64,000 nt of DNA from Pararhizobium_B sp963838155 (lineage in GTDB: Bacteria > Pseudomonadota > Alphaproteobacteria > Rhizobiales > Rhizobiaceae): contig CAWIQE010000031.1 of the NCBI GenBank assembly GCA_963838155.1, positions 1 through 64,000 of the forward strand, in the 5' to 3' direction. This document shows positions 50,057 through 57,800 of this stretch, one piece after another (position 1 is the first letter of the stretch; each line of letters starts with the position of its first letter). Position numbers and translations under genes: made by a program. Under the pieces are notes generated by a model that did not search any database, had not been told where the DNA came from, and saw only the letters and a list, made by a program, of their open reading frames with translations.

Positions 50057-50655
50057 CGGACTGTCTCCGCTGCATCTGGCGATGGTCATTGCAGCAACGC
50101 CTCGTTTCGGACTTCGCCAGCGCCCGTCCGCGCCTCACGGAAATGGCGGACGGCCCCTGCCGTTGTCCTGATGCGCTTCCGAACGGAAGAAGTTTCCACT
50201 TTCCTGGAAGCGCTCTAATAAAGCCAACTTGCCTCGAAGATATTAAAGGCGGTTACAATAGTCGAACGCCTTTTCGCCGTTTGTCGTTTTCCAGAAACGC
50301 CGCATTCATTAAGGAGGCGAGGCCGGACTGATACGAGTCGGGTGGGCCGGTTTTCCGTCCGGAAGCGCGAGGCCTCCGCCGTCACGGTTTTCCGTCCGAA
50401 GCGCCCAGCCTCCGCCGTCACTACGCGTCACCTCACCGTCGTCATCCTCGGGCTTGTCCCGAGGATCTACAGTCGGCGCCGCATCCCCGGCGGGCGTTGG
50501 TGGATCCTCGCCACAAGGGCGAGGATGACGGAGCGAGCGAGGTGCGAATGGAGGCGCGCTTCCAGGAAAAGTGGGCAACGGTTTTCCGTCCGGAAGCGCG
50601 TCAAGCAGAGACTTGGAGCGTATCCGCGGTTCAGGAAGCGCGGACAGGCTCTAGA
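50057..50655. repeat. Repeat-rich intergenic region (RIME-like modules and composite palindrome)
   Basis: An inverted module I lies at 50171-50218, broken module I copies at about 50345-50424, the composite palindrome at about 50440-50540 and module I plus module II at 50556-50655. The part 50435-50601 is nearly identical to 20371-20540 in the same orientation. The AT-rich stretch 50219-50330 shows no gene. The final CTAG contributes the stop codon of the next leftward gene. Confidence 0.8.
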
Positions 50656-50938
50656 ACTGCGTCTTGTCGTCGGGAAGCGAATAGACGCTGTTCTTCGTGA
50701 TGTGGCTCACGGTGTCGAAGCCGGCACCCTCGTCCGCCTTGGCCAGCACGGAGATGCCGCCCTGGTTCAGGTAGTCCTCGAACCGGTCGTCGGCCTTGTC
50801 GCCGTCCGCCTTCGCGGTCGCCTCGTGAAGCCGGTCGAGCGTCTTCGGGGCGGTGACCGGAAGCGGCTGGTGCTGTCCCGCCTCCGTCTGGAATGTCGGC
50901 AGCGGCGTCGACGAGGTGCGTTGTATCTGGTCCGTCAT
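50651..50938 (-). CDS. Small protein at the end of the type III secretion operon, unknown
   Basis: 95 residues, hydrophilic, Thr/Pro/Gln-rich at the N-terminus (residues 1-30) with no signal peptide or membrane segment. Such an N-terminus would suit a type III secretion signal, but no homology is recognised. It is the last gene on the strand, 53 bp after the preceding unknown gene. Its stop codon lies in the CTAG of a RIME-like repeat, so its C-terminus may have been set by repeat insertion. Confidence 0.55.
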   Translation of the reverse strand: MTDQIQRTSSTPLPTFQTEAGQHQPLPVTAPKTLDRLHEATAKADGDKADDRFEDYLNQGGISVLAKADEGAGFDTVSHITKNSVYSLPDDKTQF

Positions 50939-50991
50939 GTGGGTCTTCCTTCCCTATGGTTCATATTGTCGTCCGGTCGCCGCGGCGGCCG

Positions 50992-52203
50992 TCAGCCGAG
51001 GTCGGTGCGCACGCGCGCGCTCGGGAGCAGGCGCATGCGCAGTCGTCTTTCCTGCATGAGGTCTTCCACCAGCGAGCCCAGCTCGAGCTCCACGACGTGC
51101 AGGACGCCGGTGGCGCTCGACAGGAGGCTGGCGATGGCCGCTAAGATCCCCGACCGGCGCCGGGCCGAGCGGATCGTCTTCAGGACGCGGGCGAGGTGGG
51201 CGAGGTTGAGGCCGAGATTGAGGAGATAGACGAGCAGCTGCTCCTCGTTCACCGAAAGCTGCGGCGTCGTGCGGTGCAGCGTCTTCAGGCTCTCCCCGAC
51301 GCCGGCGAAGGGCCGCGGCGGCGGCCACCCGGGCAGCATGTGGGCGTTGAGAATGAAGGAGGCGAGCGTGCCGGCGCGCTCCGCGCCGAGACCGTCCAGC
51401 CTCGCGGCGCCGCCGGTCAGCCCGAGCATCGCGACGGCGTCCGCCGCCGTCCGGCCCTGCAGCGCCTGTTCGGCCATGGCCGCCCAGGCCCGGTCGGCGG
51501 ATGCAGCCGCCGAGACGCCGTCGAGGCCGCGGCCCCGCGCCTCCGCGGCCGGCTCCGGCCGCGCCGCGGTTCCGGCCGCCGCCGCCGCTTCCGATGTCGC
51601 CGCGCGACGATCCCGCTCCGCCCTCGCCTCGGCCCGATGACGCGCATCCGCGCGCGCCTTCGCCGCGGCCGGCGGCAGGATTTCCCCGGAAACCGCGGTC
51701 CCGGCGCGATCGACGGCCCGATCGGTGGCACCGTCGCCGGACGCGGCGGCGGACATGTCGTCGAGAACGAACGCCGCGCCGGCGGTCCCGGCAGTCCCGA
51801 AGGCCGTCGCGCTCCCATCGGCCTGCCGGCCTCCCGGGGCCGACGCACCCGGAAGGGCTCCGCCGGCCGGAAGGCCGGTCCCGGCACCGTCGCCGGACAG
51901 GAGGCGAACGATCTGGGCGAGCTCCGAGACCCCGGGTGCGCCGGGACCTGCGGGCGCGCCGTACGGACGGCGGAGGCCGAGCAGCGAAAGCGCCCCGGCG
52001 GGCTGTTCGCCGCCGCGCACGACCGCCGTCTCCGGCGCGTCCGCCGGATCGCCCGGCGTAAATCGCGTCCAGGAAACGTCCATCGGCCCGGAGACCAGCC
52101 GCGGCCCCGCGGGCGGCGCCTCCCCGAGCAGATTGCGCGCGATCTCCCGTATCACCTCGACCTGGTCGACGATCAGCATTCCGCCGAGTTCGGAAAGACT
52201 CAT
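50992..52203 (-). CDS. Type III secretion-linked protein of unknown function
   Basis: 403 residues. The N-terminal part (1-55) is helical, the middle (about 60-250) is a Gly/Ala/Arg-rich low-complexity region, and the C-terminal 150 residues are predicted helices (AWAAMAEQALQGRTAADAVAMLGL...EEQLLVYLLNLGLNLAHLARVLKTIRSARRRSGILAAIASLLSS). Its ATG overlaps the upstream chaperone stop by 4 bp. A substrate or partner of that chaperone, or a needle-length/regulatory protein, are possible; I recognise no family. Confidence 0.6.
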   Translation of the reverse strand: MSLSELGGMLIVDQVEVIREIARNLLGEAPPAGPRLVSGPMDVSWTRFTPGDPADAPETAVVRGGEQPAGALSLLGLRRPYGAPAGPGAPGVSELAQIVRLLSGDGAGTGLPAGGALPGASAPGGRQADGSATAFGTAGTAGAAFVLDDMSAAASGDGATDRAVDRAGTAVSGEILPPAAAKARADARHRAEARAERDRRAATSEAAAAAGTAARPEPAAEARGRGLDGVSAAASADRAWAAMAEQALQGRTAADAVAMLGLTGGAARLDGLGAERAGTLASFILNAHMLPGWPPPRPFAGVGESLKTLHRTTPQLSVNEEQLLVYLLNLGLNLAHLARVLKTIRSARRRSGILAAIASLLSSATGVLHVVELELGSLVEDLMQERRLRMRLLPSARVRTDLG

Positions 52204-52796
52204 CCCGCCGCCCCCCTGCTGCCGGCGCGCATCTCGATCGCTTTCGCCATGCGCTTCGCTTCCGCCATCATCGGTGCCGGCAGGGCCTGAGGAGCGTCTC
52301 CCGCCAGCTCCCGAATCCGGCGCATCAGGCCACCCGCCGCGGCGACGTCTCCGCAAGCCAGTGCGAGTTCGCACGCATGGAAGACCGGCACCGGCCAGTC
52401 GGGCCGGAGCCGTGTGGCAACCGAAAAGGCGAGCGAGGCGGACGTCCAGTCCTTGCGCATGCGCAGGCAGACGCCAAGTCCGACCCAGTAGTCCGCAATC
52501 CGTCCGTCGGCGATGCAGAGCGCCCGGAACAGCGGCTCCGCACGGTCCGGCTTTCCGACGGAAAACCACCGATGGGCGCGCGCATAGACGAGCTCCAGGA
52601 TCTCCGGAGAAATGCCGAGGGCCGCCCCGAGACCCTGCCCGGAGCGCAGCGCCTCGAAGAAGCGGCCGGCCTCGACGCCTTTCTGCCGGAGAAAGGCCCG
52701 GCAGACCTCCTCCAAGAGGGGCCCGTCCTCCGGCGACAGATCGAAAAGCCCGTTGAGCCCGCTTTCGCTGCCCGAAGCCTCGGCTTTGCCGGTCAT
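52200..52796 (-). CDS. SycD/LcrH-like TPR chaperone 1
   Basis: 198 residues. The central TPR-like repeats (about 75-160: RWFSVGKPDRAEPLFRALCIADGRIADYWVGLGVCLRMRKDWTSASLAFSVATRLRPDWP) match the pattern of class II type III secretion chaperones, which bind translocators before export. It is coupled to the downstream unknown gene, which is thus a candidate client. Confidence 0.65.
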   Translation of the reverse strand: MTGKAEASGSESGLNGLFDLSPEDGPLLEEVCRAFLRQKGVEAGRFFEALRSGQGLGAALGISPEILELVYARAHRWFSVGKPDRAEPLFRALCIADGRIADYWVGLGVCLRMRKDWTSASLAFSVATRLRPDWPVPVFHACELALACGDVAAAGGLMRRIRELAGDAPQALPAPMMAEAKRMAKAIEMRAGSRGAAG

Positions 52797-52835
52797 ACTG
52801 CCATCACCCTTCCCTCGCGAGGTGCCGGGCCGCGC

Positions 52836-53330
52836 CTAAAGGCTCGAAGCCACGGCGATGCGTTCGAGCAGGAGGCCGGCTTCTCGCGCGAGCCCCGCAT
52901 CGCCGGATTCGCGCGCCTGCCGCAGGGCCTCGCTGAGGTCCTCGTGCGCCTCGTCGTTGCTGCCGATGGCGAAGCAGCTCCGGCCGGACAGAAGGTAGCC
53001 GCGCGGGTCCCTCGGCGCCAGCGCGATGACGGCCGAGGCGGCCTGGATCGCCACGTGGTGCTCTCCCAGGAGCGCCGCCGACTGGGCCAGTCCCACCTGG
53101 AAGTCGACATGCATCGGATCGCACAGCACAAGAGACATATACATGCGGAAGGCCTCCATGTAGGCGCCCCGCGCGATGTGATTCTGCGCGACCGCCAACC
53201 CTATTCTGAGCTGCTCGGTTGACAGACCGAGCTTTCTCCCCAGCTCTCCGCTGAGGAAGCCCTGAAGAAAGGCTTCTGTATCGTTAGATCCACTAGTCAT
53301 GAGCCCATCATTTACTTTGGCAAGTTCCAT
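52836..53330 (-). CDS. SycD/LcrH-like TPR chaperone 2
   Basis: 164 residues from ATG 53330 (GGGGAGAG upstream). Three helical pairs are visible, e.g. ARGAYMEAFRMYMSLVLCDPMHVDFQVGLAQSAALLGEHHVAIQAASAVIALAPRDPRGYLLSGRSCFAIG, a pattern shared with LcrH/SycD/IpgC chaperones. It is one of three such proteins in this operon, suggesting several clients. Confidence 0.65.
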   Translation of the reverse strand: MELAKVNDGLMTSGSNDTEAFLQGFLSGELGRKLGLSTEQLRIGLAVAQNHIARGAYMEAFRMYMSLVLCDPMHVDFQVGLAQSAALLGEHHVAIQAASAVIALAPRDPRGYLLSGRSCFAIGSNDEAHEDLSEALRQARESGDAGLAREAGLLLERIAVASSL

Positions 53331-53370
53331 ATCTGCTCTCCCCACCGGGCGAAATTGTCCCGAACAAGAA

Positions 53371-53850
53371 CTACGGAGTAAAAATTACGTTGTCGTCGTC
53401 CCTCGAAATCGAAGGACTGCGGCGACCCCCGGGGCCGCCATCGGCATTAATTTCCTTTGCGTAGAATTCCAGTGCCCATACGCAGTCCTCCACCATCGCC
53501 AGCAGACGATCGGGCCTGTTGGATGAATAGGCGTAGGATGCGCGGACCTTCGCGACCGGTGCGCCGCTCGGCAACTCGGCTTCGTAGACGCCGATGTCGT
53601 TGTCGAGAAGCAAACCGATGTTCACTTCGAGCACCCTGCGAATCTGCCGGATGCGGCGCATCGCGTCAACCGAGAGCGTCACGGCGACGCCCTCGACGAC
53701 GAGATGGCCGCGACCGTCGTCGATCAGGTCGAGCTTGGTGGTCTCCACCACGAGCCGGACCCGTCCCGGTTCGTCGAACCGAGGCGGCCCCAGGCCCAGG
53801 CGCTCCCAGAGCGCCGTGATCGCCTGGCGGAAGGCGCGCTCGTCACTCAA
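53371..53850 (-). CDS. CesT/Tir-type class I secretion chaperone
   Basis: 159 residues, acidic, with the alternating alpha-beta pattern of class I chaperones: LWERLGLGPPRFDEPGRVRLVVETTKLDLIDDGRGHLVVEGVAVTL and LEVNIGLLLDNDIGVYEAELPSGAPVAKVRASY. Such small dimers bind the N-terminal region of effectors. It implies that effector genes belong to this system. Confidence 0.6.
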   Translation of the reverse strand: MSDERAFRQAITALWERLGLGPPRFDEPGRVRLVVETTKLDLIDDGRGHLVVEGVAVTLSVDAMRRIRQIRRVLEVNIGLLLDNDIGVYEAELPSGAPVAKVRASYAYSSNRPDRLLAMVEDCVWALEFYAKEINADGGPGGRRSPSISRDDDNVIFTP

Positions 53851-53889
53851 GGCGCCAGGCTCCTGTTCTCGAACCCCATGATCAAGACC

Positions 53890-54931
53890 TCAAGCCCGTG
53901 TAGCCGCCTGCATCGCCTGCACCTTCGAGTCCTGCAAAGCCTTGATGAACTCGATGATCTGCTTGACGAAATCGTCCGTGGAGTCCAGAAGCGCCTTCTG
54001 CCGCTCCCCGATCTGGTCCTGAAACTGCGCGGCTGCCGCGTCCCTCGAACCCGCCGCGTCGGTGCGCTTCGCGTCGGCATTCATCTGGGCGTCGCCCATG
54101 TTGCCGGCGCCACGGTTGATCTCGGCGGCCGAACTGCTCGCCCCGCCGACGGAGCTGAAAACCTGCGCGTTGCCCTGCGCGATGTCGAACGCCCCCTTCC
54201 CCGCGACAAGACTTCTCGTTCATGGTCGCGATTTTTTTCTCGCTAGCCAATATCTGCTGGTTCAGGGCGGCGCGTTGGGGCTGTCCAAGGGGAGTCAGAG
54301 CGGCGCTTTCCTTGAACATGTTTACCTGAGAGCTTTCCTTCGCCACCTCCTGCGTCAAGCCCTTCGTCGAGGCCATCGACTTGCCCATCTTTCCGATCTG
54401 CGCGACGTTGCCCGCGACGGAGACGCCGGAGCCGATGACGCCGACGCCGCCGCCGACGGCCGCGCCGACCACCTGGCTGATCGCCGCGCTCGACTGCTTG
54501 TCCGCGGCGGCCTTCGAGTGGGCCGCCTGGCTGTCGAGGTCGGCCTTCGCCTGCTCGTGCGCGGCCATGCGGTTCTCCAGCGCGCTCTTGCGCCGTTCGT
54601 CCGCGGTCTTGATCATGATCCGGGCGACGAAGTCGGCGATGTCGCCGATGTAGATCGCCGCCGGGCTGTCCATGGTCCCGAGCCTTTCGGCCGCCTTCTG
54701 GAAGGCGTCCAGGACGCCGTCGAGCTTGCCCTGATCGACGTCGCCGGGCGCAAGGTTCGCCGTCATGGCGAGGAACGCGTCCCGGTCGGCCGCGGGAAGC
54801 TGGTCCAGCCGTTCCTGGATGCCTGACTTCACCGCGTCGGCGAGCTTCTTGTCGACGACAAGATGCTGCTGGCCGTTCTCCGTCTCGTAGAACGACTTCG
54901 GAAGAACGTTGCGATTGTTGATGTCACCCAC
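53890..54931 (-). CDS. sctB: Translocator SctB (YopD/PopD-like), one apparent frameshift
   Basis: About 346 residues after joining. Residues 149-174 (AAISQVVGAAVGGGVGVIGSGVSVAG) form the single hydrophobic segment expected of the minor translocator, flanked by heptad-rich helices. The frame changes near 54205, from MNEKS to GKGAFDIAQGNAQVF, and the C-terminal amphipathic helices (QIGERQKALLDSTDDFVKQIIEFIKALQDSKVQ) are in the second frame. Gene order sycD-sctE-sctB is as in lcrH-yopB-yopD. Assignment rests on topology and order. Confidence 0.65.
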
Positions 54932-54980
54932 CGGTTTTCTCCTGAAAAACTCTTGATTGCTGAAAATTATGTCGTCGAAC

Positions 54981-56287
54981 TCACCCGCCGAAGCGCACCC
55001 GGGACACCGTATCGCCCCGGTCCTTCATGGCGTCGGCTATCGATTCGAGCACGCCTGCGTAGCGATCGCCTGCCTTCATGAGCAGGTCGAGCGCCATGTC
55101 GATCATCTTGTCCATGAGCTGGATCTGGCCCTCGTACGCCTTGCCGTCGCCCTGAAGGTCCTTGGCTCCGGCCCGCAGCTGCGCCGCCTCGTAATCGATG
55201 CCGCCCTTGGCCGCGTCGGTCGCGGAGCTGCCCGCCTGCGAAACGCCGTCGGAAACGCCGGAGCCGGCCCGCACGATCTTCGCGGTCTGTCCTATCTTGT
55301 CGGCCTGCTCCCGGAGCGTCGCCATGAACGTGCTCTTCATCACGTCGAAGACCTGCTTCAGGGTTTGGGCGGGGCTTGCCTCGGAGGCCGCCGATCCGAC
55401 GGCACCGCCGCTCGCCGCGCCGGTTTGCACGGAAGTCTCGACGGCGGCGCCGTTGGCGTCCGCTGCCACTTGAGCCCCGGACATCGCGAGCTCGGTGGTG
55501 CCGGTCCCGGCTTCTTCGCCCGCCCGCACGGCGCTGAAGCCGGCCGAGAGGGCGGCCCGTCCGGCCGCCGCGATGCCCGCGACGCCGGCCCCGATCGAGA
55601 AGATCGCGCCGAGCGCGGACACGCTGATCTGGAAGCCCATGTCGGCCTTGCCGGCCTCATCGTCGTTGGCGCCGGCTTCCTTGGCGATGTGCCCGGCGAT
55701 TCCCCCCTTGTGGGTGGAAACGCTGACGGTCGAATCGACGGCGATCGCCGTCGCGCAGATCGCCGCGGAAATCAGCAGGACGCCGACGGCGATGCCGGCA
55801 CCGGATGCGATCATCACCGCCGCCACGACGATGGCCATCGCCGCCGCGATCCAGGCAAAGGCGCACTTGACCCCATCGAGAATGTCGGAGGTGTGGCCCT
55901 TTTCCTTGGCCTCCTTCATCTTCTCCTCGGCTTGCTCGAACTTCTTCTCCTGCGCCTTCTGCCTGGCCATCTGGGCCTGCTGGTCGCTCGTGATCTGCTT
56001 CTTCTCGCTGAGGCTCGTGATGTCGCGGGTCTTCTGGGCGACCTCCGCGAGCAGGACGTCGGTGTCGTCGTCCTTCCCGGAGAGGAGATAGCAGGAGAGG
56101 CTGCCGACGGCACTGCTGTTGCCGCTACGGCTGCGGTTGCTCCGCCGGCGATCTTGTCGTCGCCCGGCGGAAGCTGGCCGATGAAATTGGCAAGCCATCC
56201 CTGGCCGGTCGTGCCGATATTGTCGATCGTGGAGTTCTTTTGTTGATCGAGGTTGATGGTCGTCTTTTCGGCGCGAGTGATAGGCAT
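54981..56287 (-). CDS. sctE: Translocator SctE (YopB/PopB-like), one apparent frameshift
   Basis: About 435 residues after joining. A coiled-coil-rich segment (about 85-132, Glu/Lys/Gln-rich) is followed by two hydrophobic regions (about 144-182 and 222-256) separated by a polar loop, the hairpin topology of the pore-forming major translocators. The frame changes near 56110, from GGATAAVAATA to AVGSLSCYLLSGKDDDTDVL. It follows an LcrH/SycD-like gene and precedes sctB, as in Yersinia. Confidence 0.68.
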
Positions 56288-56325
56288 CGGTTCGTCTCCT
56301 TGAATTTCTTATGCGAGGGCCGCGG

Positions 56326-56892
56326 TCAATGCAGGAACGTGCTCGCGGTGACCATTTCGGGAAGTTCGAGCATCCTGGCGGCCTCTGCGGCATCGCCGGG
56401 CTGGCCCTTGCCTTCCTTCGCGAAGTCCCGGGCGGTGCGGAAGGCCTTGCAGGCCTCCTCGTGCTCGCCCGCCCTGAGCAGGCATTCCCCGAGGCGCAGG
56501 TAGCCGGCCGGATTGGTGGCGTCCAGCGCCAGGAAATAGAGATACATCTGCGCGGCCTTCTGCAGCTCGCCGCGCAGCTGGAAGATGACGCCGAGCGCAT
56601 AGGTCGCCCTTTCGTCGAGCGGATCGAGCTGGACGAGGCGAAGCAGGATCGCGAAGGCGTCGTCGAGCTTGCCGAACTGTACCAGGCGGCATCCGAGGTC
56701 GAGCAGGGCGGCCCTCTGCTCGTCGGTGATGCCGATCGCGTCGCCGAGGGTGGCGGCGCTCCCCAGCCGTTCGACGATACGGCGCGTGTTGGCGTCCAGC
56801 TCCGGTATCGATTTCTCCAGCAGCCGGGCGGCAAGCTCCATCGCATCGTCCGCCGTATCGGCCCGGCTGAATAACCCCTTGAGAATTGACAT
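56326..56892 (-). CDS. LcrH/SycD translocator chaperone (SctE/SctB chaperone)
   Basis: 188 residues from ATG 56892 (GGGAGAA upstream). Tetratricopeptide repeats (about 65-165: DLGCRLVQFGKLDDAFAILLRLVQLDPLDERATYALGVIFQLRGELQKAAQMYLYFLALDATNPAGYLRLGECLLRAGEHEEACKAFRTA) match class II chaperones. Its position directly upstream of sctE and sctB makes it the best candidate for their dedicated chaperone. Confidence 0.78.
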   Translation of the reverse strand: MSILKGLFSRADTADDAMELAARLLEKSIPELDANTRRIVERLGSAATLGDAIGITDEQRAALLDLGCRLVQFGKLDDAFAILLRLVQLDPLDERATYALGVIFQLRGELQKAAQMYLYFLALDATNPAGYLRLGECLLRAGEHEEACKAFRTARDFAKEGKGQPGDAAEAARMLELPEMVTASTFLH

Positions 56893-56982
56893 GTCGTTCT
56901 CCCGCAATTCGATGAGGAGGAGGATACCGCCCTTTCGCAACCCCGGGTGTGTCGAATGGTACAGCGCAATGCACTTCGCGCG

Positions 56983-57402
56983 CTATTCGGGTTCTTCCCG
57001 CGTCGCCACCGTATGGCGCACATAGGCGTCGAGCGCGTCGCGCATTCGCGTCGTCTCGCCGAGCTCGAAATAGCAGCGTGTCTTGAGGTAGCGGCGCATC
57101 AGCTGGCGCGTGTTCAGATGGTAGGTCCCGAACCGCTCGATCGGGTCGATCCGGTCGAGCACCTCGAGGATTTCCAGCGTCTCGCGCCACTTTCCCCTGC
57201 CGAATTTCAGGACGGCGCGGCCGAGCTGCACATGGGCATCGTCCTCGCCGGCGAGGAACATGGCGTCGGCGATGAGGCCGGCGCGCTCGATGTAGCCGTG
57301 CTGGAGGAGCACGAACATGTTGAGAAGCAGGAAATCGCGCTGGCGGCGCTTCAGGCGGTGACCCGGCCGGGGGCCGCCGGCCACGGTGAGATCGGTGCTC
57401 AT
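56983..57402 (-). CDS. sctY: Type III secretion chaperone SctY (YscY-like)
   Basis: 139 residues. The segment KRRQRDFLLLNMFVLLQHGYIERAGLI (residues 18-44) closely resembles the YscY N-terminus (a KRQQEFLLLN...GHAERA pattern), followed by TPR-like helices. YscY binds YscX and the export gate YscV. The ATG overlaps the sctX stop, the same coupling as yscX-yscY. YscY comparison is from memory. Confidence 0.65.
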   Translation of the reverse strand: MSTDLTVAGGPRPGHRLKRRQRDFLLLNMFVLLQHGYIERAGLIADAMFLAGEDDAHVQLGRAVLKFGRGKWRETLEILEVLDRIDPIERFGTYHLNTRQLMRRYLKTRCYFELGETTRMRDALDAYVRHTVATREEPE

Positions 57403-57779
57403 CCGCGCAGGAGCATCGCCAGCGCGGCGCGGACTTCGCCGTCCATCCCGTCCTCGACCTCGAGGATATGCGCCGCCGCCTCTAGCGTCCGGGCGGCCTC
57501 GCCGCTCGCCCGGCCGGCCGCGTCGGCGAAGAAGTCGCGGCTGCTCTGTCTCGCCGCGGCGAAGACCGCGGGGTTCAGGAGCGCCGGATCGAGGTTCGAC
57601 GGCTGCAGGAGGTCAGGCAGCCTTTCGTCGAGCGATGGGCGCCGCAGGATCTCGTCGAGCGGCCGGACCTCGGGCATGAACGGAGCCGCGAAGTCCCCGT
57701 CCGGCGGCAGGTGGAATTCGTGCTCCACCCCCCATTGCGTGACCTGCTCGACGCCGATGTCCAGGTTCCGGATGCGCAT
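57399..57779 (-). CDS. sctX: Type III secretion protein SctX (YscX-like)
   Basis: 126 residues. An N-terminal IGVEQV...HLPPDG motif (residues 8-28) and a C-terminal LEAAAHILEVEDG...ALAMLL helix resemble YscX (LPPDG and AAALL positions), and length is near the family's about 120. YscX is an early export substrate essential in Ysc-type systems. It precedes sctY. The pair is diagnostic of the Ysc branch rather than the Rhc branch of rhizobial symbionts. Confidence 0.62.
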   Translation of the reverse strand: MRIRNLDIGVEQVTQWGVEHEFHLPPDGDFAAPFMPEVRPLDEILRRPSLDERLPDLLQPSNLDPALLNPAVFAAARQSSRDFFADAAGRASGEAARTLEAAAHILEVEDGMDGEVRAALAMLLRG

Positions 57780-57800
57780 TGGACAATTCTCCGCTCGGGA

